This document shows, in pieces, positions 1 to 7,879 of a stretch of DNA of 19,667 nt. The DNA lies in NCBI GenBank assembly GCA_905215015.1, contig CAJMOS010000055.1, forward strand, positions 1 through 19,667, given 5' to 3'. The stretch comes from an uncultured bacterium. Its GTDB lineage: Bacteria > Spirochaetota > Spirochaetia > Sphaerochaetales > Sphaerochaetaceae. The translations under genes and the position numbers were made by a program. The stretch's first letter is position 1. Every line of letters begins with the position of its first letter. The notes under the pieces are model-generated. The model was not told where the DNA came from. It ran no database searches and was given only the letters and a program-made list of their open reading frames with translations.

Positions 1-120
1 GTCCACGGAAACATATATTCAGGGTCTTATATAATTCAGGCTTGTTTGAAGACAGTAACCAGCATTCCTCCAATGGGAGGAGAACTTCTGTTGTGTTGGT
101 ATTCCAGTTGGTGGAAAGGA

Positions 121-1020
121 TTAGGGTCCGTCACGCCTAGTGTGGTTAATATTGGTGAATTTCTTGCTGAGTTTGATATCCTTCCATACTTTGTCTTCCT
201 GTTGCCTTCGGTAGCTGGCTGGGGTTACTCCTGCGATTCTTCGGAAGGCTCGGGAGAATTGATGGATGTCGCTGTAGCCGCTTTCGGTGGCGATTTCTTT
301 AATAGTGCGTTCTGTAGTTCCCAACTGTTGCTTTGCCATGTGAATGCGATAGCGGTCAAGCAACGCCTTGGGACTGAGGCCAAGTTCTTTCTTCGAGCAG
401 ATGCTCAGGTATCGGTAGGAACAATGGCAGGCTTCTTCGTAGTCGGTGGCTGAAATCTTGAGCCGGTAGTTGTTCTCGATCAGAGCAATTAGTCTGATGA
501 TGAAGATTGACAAATGGTCTGTCGGGGGAAGAATGGAGCGGAAACTCTGCTCTGGATGATGGATGGAGGGCATTCGGGAACGTACAAGTAGAATGAGAAT
601 TTGGGCGAGAAGCAGTCTGCAAACCCATTGGTACCCATAATCCTTGCGTTCAGCCTCATCATGCAATTCAGTTGCAACGTGGCCCAAACCTGGCGGGGGG
701 TCTGGCACGAAGAATGGAATGGTTGCCGCTTCTTCGATAAGTTGTATGCCATGAATTTCAAATTTGACATCAATCGTCTTGAGGCCCGTCTTTCCGACAA
801 GGGAGATACTGTGGTTTGTTTTCGGTGGAATGCAAAGGAGAGAATCGGGTTTCAGGTGGAACGAGTGGCCATCCACTACGGCATGAGCTGCACCATCGAG
901 GATATAGATGATTTGGTAATAGTTCTCATGGGCATGGGGGCTGAGCGTCCAGCCTTCAAAGTAGTCATAGCGTGCCATCCAGAGCAAGTTTACTTCCGAA
1001 AAGATATCTTTTGAGCCCAT
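121..1020 (-). CDS. AraC-family transcriptional regulator, sugar-operon type
   Basis: Likely DNA-binding activator or repressor of the divergent carbohydrate operon. With the ATG at 1020 it is 299 aa. Residues about 28-70 form a cupin-like sensor: PHAHENYYQI, then the PPKTNHSI end of the barrel. Residues about 188-272 form the double helix-turn-helix of the AraC/XylS family, with the second-HTH signature around IKEIATESGYSDIHQFSRAF and GVTPASYRR. The frame extends upstream to a TTG at 1059, which has an A/G-rich stretch in front (GAAGAAAAA). The ATG at 1020 has GAGAAG about 12 nt upstream, so the start is uncertain. The gene is transcribed away from the dehydrogenase across a 215-bp spacer holding inverted and direct repeats. 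The effector is probably a mono- or oligosaccharide handled by the operon (inference). Confidence 0.9.
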   Translation of the reverse strand: MGSKDIFSEVNLLWMARYDYFEGWTLSPHAHENYYQIIYILDGAAHAVVDGHSFHLKPDSLLCIPPKTNHSISLVGKTGLKTIDVKFEIHGIQLIEEAATIPFFVPDPPPGLGHVATELHDEAERKDYGYQWVCRLLLAQILILLVRSRMPSIHHPEQSFRSILPPTDHLSIFIIRLIALIENNYRLKISATDYEEACHCSYRYLSICSKKELGLSPKALLDRYRIHMAKQQLGTTERTIKEIATESGYSDIHQFSRAFRRIAGVTPASYRRQQEDKVWKDIKLSKKFTNINHTRRDGP

Positions 1021-1127
1021 AAAACCAGTATATCTTCTCTTCACACAAATAAAAGGCAATTTTTCTTCAATTCTTTTAGTTCATTACATTACAAATAGAT
1101 AATTTGCATTTCATTTCCATTGCTTAT

Positions 1128-1145
1128 TCAAAATTGCTCTTTTGA
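1128..1145. promoter_or_regulatory. Inverted repeat TCAAAA-N6-TTTTGA in the divergent spacer
   Basis: A perfect 6-bp dyad (1128-1133 and 1140-1145) with the 6-nt spacer TTGCTC lies between the regulator and the dehydrogenase. It could be an operator for the AraC-type regulator or for another sugar repressor. The sequence is AT-rich, so chance is possible. Confidence 0.3.
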
Positions 1146-1161
1146 GTACAATTTCCACATC

Positions 1162-1189
1162 TGATAAAAAGAGTTCCTGTTTTGATAAA
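1162..1189 (+). promoter_or_regulatory. Direct repeats TGATAAA spaced by 21 bp, candidate AraC half-sites
   Basis: TGATAAA occurs at 1162-1168 and again at 1183-1189. The 21-bp phase is two helical turns, the usual geometry of AraC-family half-sites. TTTTGA at 1140-1145 and 1180-1185 adds a related partial copy. I see no good -35/-10 pair nearby, which fits an activator-dependent promoter but does not prove one. Confidence 0.35.
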
Positions 1190-1235
1190 TACAGATTGAA
1201 TGAACATGCCATGATGAGGGCGGGGAGAAAAAGAA

Positions 1236-2264
1236 ATGCCGACAAAAATGGCTTTTGCAAAGTTCAAGTATGTGGAGAAGGGAAGCTCAAATTCCCATCT
1301 CGTCGCCATTCTCGAGAGGCCGTATAAGATGACACTCGCATATGCGGACATTCCCGAGCCGGATGATGACCAAGTGCGGATTAAAATCAAATATGTGGGA
1401 ATCTGTGGTTCCGATCTCGAGGCATACCGGGGAACACGCAAGCCTGAGTTCATCTCGATGCCCGCACGTCTCGGCCACGAAGTGGCAGGGGTGATTGACA
1501 AATTGGGAAAAAACGTACGGGGGTTGCGCATTGGACAGAAAGTCGCATGCCGCTATGTCTGGGGTGCCTACGCTCAGTACATTGTCTGCAAGCCTTTCAA
1601 CATCCAGGCGATGCCGGACGATTTTGACATGCTGGGAATCAGCCTGATTGAGATTCTGCCCGGGGTAATCCATGCCGCCGAACTGTCCCAATGCGATTCG
1701 GGGCGGACGGTGCTGATTACCGGCCAGGGAGTCAGTGGATTGATGCTGACGCAAGTCATGTCCCTGTATTCTCCTGCGAGACTCGTTGTTACCGACTTGA
1801 AGGATCGGAATCTTGCATTTGCCAAGAAGTACGGAGCGACCGATACCTATAAAATTCCGACTCCCGATACTCCGACATGGGATGTGGTTGGGAAGGATTT
1901 TCCCGGTGGATTCGATATCGTCATTCCCTGCCTGCTCGAGGGTGAGGCTGTGAAAGATGCGATGGCCTGTGTTCGCACCGGGGGGAAGATTGTCATGTAC
2001 GGCGGAATTGGCGTTTGCCACGAGGAGTTTGATTTCTTCACGATGCATCGCAAACGAGCCGAAATCCTTTCAACTGAACCCAAACGCGACATCGACATGT
2101 ACCGTTTTTTCAAGGAGGGCATTTCCTTGGTGAAGGACGGGTTGGTGCATACGGAGGAGTACATCGACAAAATCTATCCGCTCACCGAGATCCAGAAAGC
2201 TTTCGATGACCGGAACAATAAGGCGAATGATACGATCCATATCGTCATTGATGTTGAGAAATAG
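1236..2264 (+). CDS. Zinc-dependent medium-chain alcohol/polyol dehydrogenase, no structural-zinc loop
   Basis: Medium-chain dehydrogenase/reductase, 342 aa, probably oxidising a sugar alcohol or sugar with NAD. The GroES-like domain carries the catalytic-zinc ligands Cys57 (GICGSD) and His81-Glu82 (LGHE). The Rossmann motif GQGVSG is at 163-168. Asp187 ends the second beta strand, which favours NAD over NADP. The four-Cys structural-zinc lobe of classical members is absent: after GQKV the chain goes straight through ACRYVWGAYAQY. The ATG at 1236 is preceded by GGGGAG. It is the first gene of the operon, 39 bp ahead of the binding protein. The substrate cannot be read from sequence; the neighbouring glycosidase suggests a released sugar or derivative. 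Confidence 0.88.
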   Translation: MPTKMAFAKFKYVEKGSSNSHLVAILERPYKMTLAYADIPEPDDDQVRIKIKYVGICGSDLEAYRGTRKPEFISMPARLGHEVAGVIDKLGKNVRGLRIGQKVACRYVWGAYAQYIVCKPFNIQAMPDDFDMLGISLIEILPGVIHAAELSQCDSGRTVLITGQGVSGLMLTQVMSLYSPARLVVTDLKDRNLAFAKKYGATDTYKIPTPDTPTWDVVGKDFPGGFDIVIPCLLEGEAVKDAMACVRTGGKIVMYGGIGVCHEEFDFFTMHRKRAEILSTEPKRDIDMYRFFKEGISLVKDGLVHTEEYIDKIYPLTEIQKAFDDRNNKANDTIHIVIDVEK

Positions 2265-2303
2265 CAGAAACGTTTTCAATCACAAAAGGAGGAGGGAAAG
2301 AAA

Positions 2304-3623
2304 ATGTTGCGGAACATGCGTTACCTGGTTGCTGTCATGGCAATGGTTGCCGTTGCTGCGGGGTTGTGGGCCAATGGAAACTCTGAGTCAAAGCAAGCTT
2401 CGTCCAAGGATCAACCTGTAGAACTGGTCTACTGGTCTCATTATGGGCAGTCGCCGGCTTTTGTGCAGGCATTCGCCGATTCGGTGAACATCGCCGCCAA
2501 GAAACTCGGATACACCAATGTGACCTGCAGGGCTGAAGTAATCGAGTTCTCCAACTACGAGGCTAAGTACATCACCGGTTTTGCCAGTGGGAACGGTCCG
2601 GATTTCTTCTTGGGCAAGCCGGAAGACTGGGCTATTGACGGAGGAAAGAATCCAGTTGCCATCGCATTCGATGACAAAGCGACCAAGGCATGGGATAACA
2701 GTCTTGCTGCTTTGTATGAACCTCATGGAGTATACAACGGCAAGCGCTACGGTTTCCCGGCAGAGGGTGGATCGTTGCAGATGATTTATGTGAACACTGA
2801 CGCGATGAAGGAGATTGGACTGGACCCAGAGAAGGATTATCCGAAGACGTTGGATGAGATGAAAGATATGGCCGTCAAACTGACCAAGCGTGATGCGTCA
2901 GGTAAGATTGTTCGTTCCGGTTTCCAACCCAGATACCTCAATGGTGGTTCCAATATCTGGGGCAAGTATTCTTTCTATTTCCATAATTTTGGTTGTAGGG
3001 TCCTTTCCGAGGATTTGAGCACGGCAAAGGGGTATATCAACAGTGCGAAGTCCATTGCAGCGGCGACGTGGTTCCAGGATATGATTAAGCAGACTTCCAA
3101 TCTTGAGTTTGGGTCTCCTGAGAGTTCCTTCCAGTCCGGACAGACTGCAATGATTAACCGTGAGGGCTGGTTCGCCCAAGATACCCAGGAGAAAGCCCCG
3201 AACATCCACTTCGAGTGCATTCCGTTTCCTGCAGGAGAGAAGGACCTCGGACCGGGCGGATCTGCTTGGTGCAACATGATTAGTGCAAAAAGCAAGCACA
3301 TTCAGCTCTGCCAAGAAATTATGGCCGAATTAGCCAACCCTGAGTATGACATCACGCTCCATCAGCCTGCCGGTTATCCACCTGTCTGTAAGGCGACGAT
3401 GACTATGGACAACGAGTACTTCAAGACCATGCCCTATGCCAAAGCCTTCATGATCATGGCGACCAAAGAGCCGGGTCCTGCCTATGACTCGATTCCCCAG
3501 TGGAGCACGATTTCCGGTATGTGTGGCGATACTATCGCCAAAATCTGGAATGGAGCGGATGTCAAGAGCAATCTTGACGAACTTGCAGAGCAGATTGATC
3601 AACTGCTCGAGCAGAGCAAGTGA
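2304..3623 (+). CDS. ABC transporter extracytoplasmic sugar-binding protein (family 1)
   Basis: Solute-binding protein of a carbohydrate ABC importer, 439 aa, acting outside the inner membrane. A typical signal peptide (positive MLRNMR, hydrophobic core 8-20) ends in LWA before NGNSES, so signal peptidase I cleavage after Ala23 is likely. There is no lipobox Cys. The mature start ELVYWSHYGQSPAF and the later GFASGNGPDFFLG, AMINREGWFA and YGFPAEGG segments are typical of MalE/UgpB-like family 1 proteins. A strong AAAAGGAGGAGGG lies just before the ATG. It is followed by an intercistronic hairpin and two permease genes. The ligand is unknown; an oligosaccharide for the downstream GH39 enzyme is inferred from context. 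Confidence 0.93.
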   Translation: MLRNMRYLVAVMAMVAVAAGLWANGNSESKQASSKDQPVELVYWSHYGQSPAFVQAFADSVNIAAKKLGYTNVTCRAEVIEFSNYEAKYITGFASGNGPDFFLGKPEDWAIDGGKNPVAIAFDDKATKAWDNSLAALYEPHGVYNGKRYGFPAEGGSLQMIYVNTDAMKEIGLDPEKDYPKTLDEMKDMAVKLTKRDASGKIVRSGFQPRYLNGGSNIWGKYSFYFHNFGCRVLSEDLSTAKGYINSAKSIAAATWFQDMIKQTSNLEFGSPESSFQSGQTAMINREGWFAQDTQEKAPNIHFECIPFPAGEKDLGPGGSAWCNMISAKSKHIQLCQEIMAELANPEYDITLHQPAGYPPVCKATMTMDNEYFKTMPYAKAFMIMATKEPGPAYDSIPQWSTISGMCGDTIAKIWNGADVKSNLDELAEQIDQLLEQSK

Positions 3624-3638
3624 TTCTTGTGGGTTCCG

Positions 3639-3660
3639 GCAGCCCCGAAAAGGGGGCTGC
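3639..3660 (+). promoter_or_regulatory. Intercistronic hairpin after the binding-protein gene
   Basis: GCAGCCCC (3639-3646), loop GAAAAG, and GGGGCTGC (3653-3660) form a perfect 8-bp stem, 15 nt after the stop codon. No T-tract follows, so it is probably an mRNA stabiliser or partial attenuator that keeps binding-protein mRNA in excess over permease mRNA, as known in other binding-protein operons. Confidence 0.6.
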
Positions 3661-3698
3661 AAGAGCCCATATGTTTCTCAAAGGAAGAGGGGACAGAT

Positions 3699-4574
3699 AT
3701 GACGAAGCGAAATCGCTATGCATTGGTGGGATTCCTCTTTGTTCTTCCATCGCTTTTGTATTATCTCTTTGTGTTCATGGGTCCGTTGCTTTTGAGCTTC
3801 GTAAACGCCATGTGCAGGATTAATTTTCTCCTTGGGAGCCGGGACTTCGTAGGATTCAAAAACTATTCCAACCTGTTTTCCAGAAAATATTTCTGGGAGT
3901 CTTTGGCTATCACCTTGAAATTTGCCATCTTGTCGGTTCCGATGATGCTCATCGTCGACCTGTTCGTGGCGAACAAGATCAGTCAGTTCAAGGGAAATCT
4001 CAATATGGTCCTATCCTCGATTGTTTTCATTCCCTTCATCGTCTCTATGGCTGCGGCAGGTATCGTCTGGGATTGGTTGCTCGACCCAAACCTAGGTCTG
4101 GTAAACAATGTGCTGATGGCGTTTCATCTGCCCACTTCGCTGTGGCTTCGTAGCCCAGATACGGCACTGTATTCCACGTTGTTGATTACCCTGTGGATTC
4201 GCGCTCCGTTCGGCATCATGATTCTGCTTGGGGGCATTTCCAACGTACCGGGAGACCTATATGAGGCAGCGGATCTGGATGGGGTCAACGCCTGGCAGAA
4301 ATTTTGGAAAGTGACGTTGCCTTTGATTAACCCGCAGATGGTCATGGTCTTTACACTCGAGACGATTTATGCCTTCCGTGCGTTCGACCAGATTTATACA
4401 TCGACCGGCGGTGGCCCTGGCGGTTCGACCAGAACGTTGATGATTTACCTGATTAAGGATTTGTTCAATTCGGATTACGGCATGGCTTCGGCTCTTACCG
4501 TATTGATGTTGGCCTGTCTGTTCCTGATTAGTCTCTTAGAGCAAAACTTCCTGAGAAGGAAAGTTGATTATTGA
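3699..4574 (+). CDS. Sugar ABC transporter permease, MalF/UgpA type
   Basis: Inner-membrane subunit of the carbohydrate importer, 291 aa. About six membrane segments are visible, starting with GFLFVLPSLLYYLFVFMGPL (11-30). The EAA loop that contacts the ATPase is at about 189-208 (EAADLDGVNAWQKFWKVTLP). The motif FDQIYTSTGGGPGG near 229-242 is typical of MalF/UgpA proteins. The start at 3699 was chosen because AAGGAAGAGGGG precedes it and the protein then begins MTKRNRYALVG; the longer frame from 3627 would translate through the hairpin. Its stop lies within the ribosome-binding region of the next permease. Confidence 0.93.
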   Translation: MTKRNRYALVGFLFVLPSLLYYLFVFMGPLLLSFVNAMCRINFLLGSRDFVGFKNYSNLFSRKYFWESLAITLKFAILSVPMMLIVDLFVANKISQFKGNLNMVLSSIVFIPFIVSMAAAGIVWDWLLDPNLGLVNNVLMAFHLPTSLWLRSPDTALYSTLLITLWIRAPFGIMILLGGISNVPGDLYEAADLDGVNAWQKFWKVTLPLINPQMVMVFTLETIYAFRAFDQIYTSTGGGPGGSTRTLMIYLIKDLFNSDYGMASALTVLMLACLFLISLLEQNFLRRKVDY

Positions 4575-4583
4575 GGAGTAATC

Positions 4584-5453
4584 ATGCGAAAACGTCATAT
4601 TACCATCAATACCATCATCACCGACATTCTACTTGTCATGTTCCTTATTTTCGTGCTGGTGCCATTCTTCATGGTTGTCTTTACTGCTTTCAAGACTGCG
4701 CCGGAAATCAACGATATGCCGAACCGATCCTTGTGGCGTCGCATCAGGCCTGACAGTTTTCTGAATCTGGAAAACTTCAAAGCCGTTCTGAATGGAAGCG
4801 CCAAGCAACTGAACGGCGTACCGTTCACCAATTTTATTGTCAATTCATTGATTGTTACAATTGTCTCGCTTTTCCCGGCGCTGTTTTTGGCTCTGACTGC
4901 GGCGTATGGGTTTGCAAAATTCGAATTTCCAGGGCGTAAAATCTGTTTCTACGCATTCCTTGGGTTGGTGATGGTGCCAATGGAGATGATTTCCATTCCT
5001 CTTTTCATGACGGTATCCCGCATGCATCTGGTCAACACCTATGTCGGCATCATGATTCCGAGTTTCATTTCCGCTTTCGGTACGCTTCTCTGCAAGGAAG
5101 CTATGGAGCCGATTCCTGATTCCTATATCGAGGCGGGGCGGATTGACGGGGCAGGGGAATTCGTCATCTTCAGCAAACTGATTGTGCCGATGATTTCCGG
5201 TGCGATTGTCACCTTCGTCGTTATCAAGAGTACTTGGTGTTGGAACGAGTTCTTCTGGCCGTATCTGGTCGTTTCCGAAGAAAAGATGAAGACCATCACC
5301 CTTGGGCTGAGCAAGTTCTCCAACGACTTGTTCAAGGAATATGGGCAGCTCAATGCCGCTGTCTTGATCAGTATTTTGCCTTTGTTCATCGTTTTCATTC
5401 TCGGCAACAAGCAAATCAAGAATGGATTGATGCACAACGGAGTCAAAGGATAA
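4584..5453 (+). CDS. Sugar ABC transporter permease, MalG/UgpE type
   Basis: Second inner-membrane subunit, 289 aa, pairing with the preceding permease. Membrane segments include about 12-36 (TDILLVMFLIFVLVPFF) and several more up to the C-terminus. The EAA loop is at about 183-203 (EAGRIDGAGEFVIFSKLIVP). The C-terminal GLMHNGVKG is characteristic of MalG-type permeases. The gene starts 9 nt after the first permease; GAGGAG overlaps the preceding stop, so translation is probably coupled. No nucleotide-binding subunit is encoded nearby, so a shared MsmK/UgpC-like ATPase elsewhere is probably used (inference). Confidence 0.93.
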   Translation: MRKRHITINTIITDILLVMFLIFVLVPFFMVVFTAFKTAPEINDMPNRSLWRRIRPDSFLNLENFKAVLNGSAKQLNGVPFTNFIVNSLIVTIVSLFPALFLALTAAYGFAKFEFPGRKICFYAFLGLVMVPMEMISIPLFMTVSRMHLVNTYVGIMIPSFISAFGTLLCKEAMEPIPDSYIEAGRIDGAGEFVIFSKLIVPMISGAIVTFVVIKSTWCWNEFFWPYLVVSEEKMKTITLGLSKFSNDLFKEYGQLNAAVLISILPLFIVFILGNKQIKNGLMHNGVKG

Positions 5454-5471
5454 ACATACAAGGACGTAGCT

Positions 5472-7352
5472 ATGATTGAGAAGAAACTGAATATCGACCT
5501 ATCGGGGAACTACAAACCATTTTCCCATTTTTACCAGGCAACCGGGTATGCCAACGCCGACTACACCTATACACCGGCGGTACAACGAATGTACGATTAT
5601 GAGTCCTCGTATGCCGGCCATATCCGTTACATGCGGTTGCACAATATCATGACCTTGCATGGCAAAGGGGATTACTACAAGTTCTCCTGCCACTGCGATT
5701 ATGGCAATCCGACGCCGAACAATATCGCGACGAAAGGGGTCGATACGGTGGTCGTTCGGTCTCGGGAGGGGAAACTTTCTTACAATTGGAAATTTGTCGA
5801 TAAGGTTTATGACACCATCATTTCCCATGAGATGAAACCGATTGTGGAAATGGTGTATATCCCATCGGCAATCCAGAATCCCGCATATCCCGCCATTCCG
5901 GTCTCCTATCAGCTTTGGGGAAAAGTGGTGAAGGATTTTGTCCAACACTGGACAAAGCGGTATGGTAGGGAAGAAGTTGCCTCTTGGTATTTTGAACTGA
6001 TCAACGAACCAGAGAATTATCCGGTCATGAACGAGAGGCCGGAGACGTTGTTTGCCCTGTACGATTATTTCGAAGATGCGGTCCATAGTGTGGATTCTTC
6101 CTATTGCTGTGGGGGTCCGGCCACCAAACAGTGGGAGGCGGGAAAGCGGTTGTTTGATCTGTTTTTGCAGCACTGCGAGAGTGGAGTTAACTTCGCAAAT
6201 GGGGAATTTGGCGCACGTCTGGACTTCATTTCCGTCCACTGCAAAGGTGGACGGCCTGGCATCAGCGTCAGTCCAGATATGAATTACATGTTCTCAACGC
6301 TTCGGGAGTATGCTGCATTGCTCAAGAAATATCCGAAATTCCTCAAGACTCCTTTTTTCAATGACGAATCGGATATCGTCTGGGAAGGAAACATGGGAGT
6401 CGCACATGCCTCATGGTTGAATTTCCGGAACACAGAGTATGCTCCAGGTTTCGTCTGCAAGATGGTCAACACCTACTGCGACGTGATAGAGGATGAACTT
6501 GGCTTGAATCTGGCCATAGTGGACAGCGACAATAGCCACTTACCATGGGAGGTTTCTCTTTTCTCCGGGAACCGTAGCCAAATGACACCACTTGGAAAAG
6601 CTCCTACGACCGATATCATCCGTAAGGCTTTTTTCAATGCTTATGTCCTGCTTGCCAGACTAGGTGAGGAAAGACTTGTCGTTGATGTACCGGATGCGGA
6701 ATTTGGTGTGAAGTATGGTTGTCTCACCACCAGAAGCAAGGCCGGATACGCTCTGATGCTGTGGAATTTCGAAGACGGACTGGATGGCGAAGTGAACGCA
6801 CGGAAGATTTCGCTCTCGCTAACAGGGCTGGGAGAGAAGGGACGCTACAAGGTGGTGACCTACCGGATTGACCGTAATCATGCCAATGCCTATGGGGCAT
6901 GGATGGCGATGGGGCGCCCTTATCCTCTTGCCAAGGAACAGATCCTGACCCTGCGCGATAATGATTTCCTTGCTCCCGATTCCTCGGTTCCACAAACCAA
7001 GGGAGACCGATATACGGGTTCTTTTGAAATGCCGATGCATTCTGTGGTTCTGCTCCTGCTCATCAAGGACGAAGAAAGACAGCCGGAGACTCTTTCTCTA
7101 AAAAAACCGGTGGTTGAGAAAGGAACTCTTGGCGATAAGCAGGTATTTCTTTCCTGGAGCTATACCAAACGGCCTGATTTCGTCGGCTATGAAATTCTAC
7201 GTGACGATAAGATTATCAACAACCGCCTACTTGCCGACGCTTGTTTTGTTGACGGTGATGTTGAAAAAGGAAAAAAGTATATTTACGCAATCCGTGCAGT
7301 CTATACCAATGGTACGTCGGATACCAAACCGGTAGAAGTCGTGGTCGAGTGA
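5472..7352 (+). CDS. GH39-like glycoside hydrolase with C-terminal fibronectin type III domain
   Basis: Probable retaining exo-glycosidase, beta-xylosidase-like, 626 aa. The (beta/alpha)8 region spans about 15-420. FELINEPE (174-181) supplies the putative acid/base Glu179, and FFNDES (295-300) the putative nucleophile Glu299, the arrangement known for GH39. Residues about 543-626 form an FnIII-like domain (VFLSWSYTKRPDFVGYEILR, then YIYAIRAVY). There is no signal peptide, so it would act in the cytoplasm on imported oligosaccharides. It starts 18 nt after the permease with AAGGA upstream, and it is the last gene of the operon. GH39 also includes iduronidases and other specificities, so the substrate is not settled. 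Confidence 0.85.
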   Translation: MIEKKLNIDLSGNYKPFSHFYQATGYANADYTYTPAVQRMYDYESSYAGHIRYMRLHNIMTLHGKGDYYKFSCHCDYGNPTPNNIATKGVDTVVVRSREGKLSYNWKFVDKVYDTIISHEMKPIVEMVYIPSAIQNPAYPAIPVSYQLWGKVVKDFVQHWTKRYGREEVASWYFELINEPENYPVMNERPETLFALYDYFEDAVHSVDSSYCCGGPATKQWEAGKRLFDLFLQHCESGVNFANGEFGARLDFISVHCKGGRPGISVSPDMNYMFSTLREYAALLKKYPKFLKTPFFNDESDIVWEGNMGVAHASWLNFRNTEYAPGFVCKMVNTYCDVIEDELGLNLAIVDSDNSHLPWEVSLFSGNRSQMTPLGKAPTTDIIRKAFFNAYVLLARLGEERLVVDVPDAEFGVKYGCLTTRSKAGYALMLWNFEDGLDGEVNARKISLSLTGLGEKGRYKVVTYRIDRNHANAYGAWMAMGRPYPLAKEQILTLRDNDFLAPDSSVPQTKGDRYTGSFEMPMHSVVLLLLIKDEERQPETLSLKKPVVEKGTLGDKQVFLSWSYTKRPDFVGYEILRDDKIINNRLLADACFVDGDVEKGKKYIYAIRAVYTNGTSDTKPVEVVVE

Positions 7353-7358
7353 TTTTTC

Positions 7359-7387
7359 TGGGAGCGGAGTTATGTGCTCCGCTCCCA
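7359..7387 (+). terminator. Strong hairpin at the end of the carbohydrate operon
   Basis: TGGGAGCGGAG (7359-7369), loop TTATGTG, and CTCCGCTCCCA (7377-7387) pair perfectly over 11 bp, 6 nt after the glycosidase stop. No T-run follows, so it is either a U-poor terminator or a 3'-end stabiliser. Confidence 0.6.
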
Positions 7388-7469
7388 ATGCCTTTGCTAA
7401 TCCAGAATCCTCAACAAGGATGGTATTGAGCAATGCATTTCCCTTCGACAGTAATCTCAGATGAGGCAT

Positions 7470-7660
7470 TTAGTTGCTTTTTTTAATCAAAATCCAGCCA
7501 TACCAATCTCCGGTCAGATTCTTCTGGTCGAATGGTGAAAAAACGACATCCAGAACATTTCCTCTAATGAGAGAGCCCATTGTCAAAAGATTATCTTGGG
7601 ATTTCCTGTATCCAAGGGGAAAGCTCTTGAGTATGGCAGGTGGAAAACGAGTATCGTAGG
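7470..7660 (-). pseudogene. Possible C-terminal remnant of an unknown protein
   Basis: The minus strand is open here and its last 60 residues read like protein rather than shadow: around SQDNLLTMGSLIRGNVLDVV, then NLTGDWYGWILIKKSN and a stop. Upstream of about 7660 the same frame becomes Arg/Pro-rich and matches no protein pattern. I do not recognise the family. It may be the tail of a decayed gene, or chance. Confidence 0.25.
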
Positions 7661-7676
7661 GATAGAGAGGAACGTC

Positions 7677-7840
7677 GTGAAATGGATGGAGAACGACGCA
7701 GAGGAGAAGATTGGCCTGTCGGCCTTTGCCGACCGGCTGGGGGGCTCTCCTTCTCCGATCTGCTTCTCGACGGAGCCTGGCAGAATGGGGCCATCGACTG
7801 GGACAAGAGGCTTGAAAGCCAACGCAAGGACTGTCGATAA
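7677..7840 (+). pseudogene. Possible small frameshifted gene
   Basis: From a GTG at 7677 (GAGAGG 6 nt upstream) the frame reads MKWMENDAEEKIGLSAFADR with GC-rich third positions. It then loses sense at the G6 run 7739-7744. Adding one G would continue it as LSFSDLLLDGAWQNGAIDWD and on to a TAA at 7838-7840, giving about 55 aa. The composition fits a small soluble protein such as an antitoxin, but I do not recognise it. It could be a pseudogene, a sequencing indel, or a slippage site. Confidence 0.3.
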
Positions 7841-7879
7841 AGGCTTTGCGATAAAAAATGCAGAATCCGCAAAAATTTG

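Larger units (their letters stand above)
7388..7879. other. Gene-poor stretch between operon end and EFR1 gene
   Basis: This 490-bp stretch has no intact recognisable gene. Its left third is AT-rich and its right third is GC-rich with coding-like third positions. Two possible gene remnants on opposite strands are listed separately. AATGCCT (7387-7393) and AGGCATT (7464-7470) form a short inverted repeat 70 nt apart, which is not enough to claim a mobile element. Confidence 0.5.

Noticed and set aside
66..86. Terminator for the AraC gene (CCTCC-AATG-GGAGG)
   Set aside because: The stem is only about 6 bp with no T-tract in the direction of transcription.
7387..7470. Miniature transposable element bounded by AATGCCT/AGGCATT
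   Set aside because: Only 7 bp pair, no target duplication is visible, and one end overlaps the operon hairpin.
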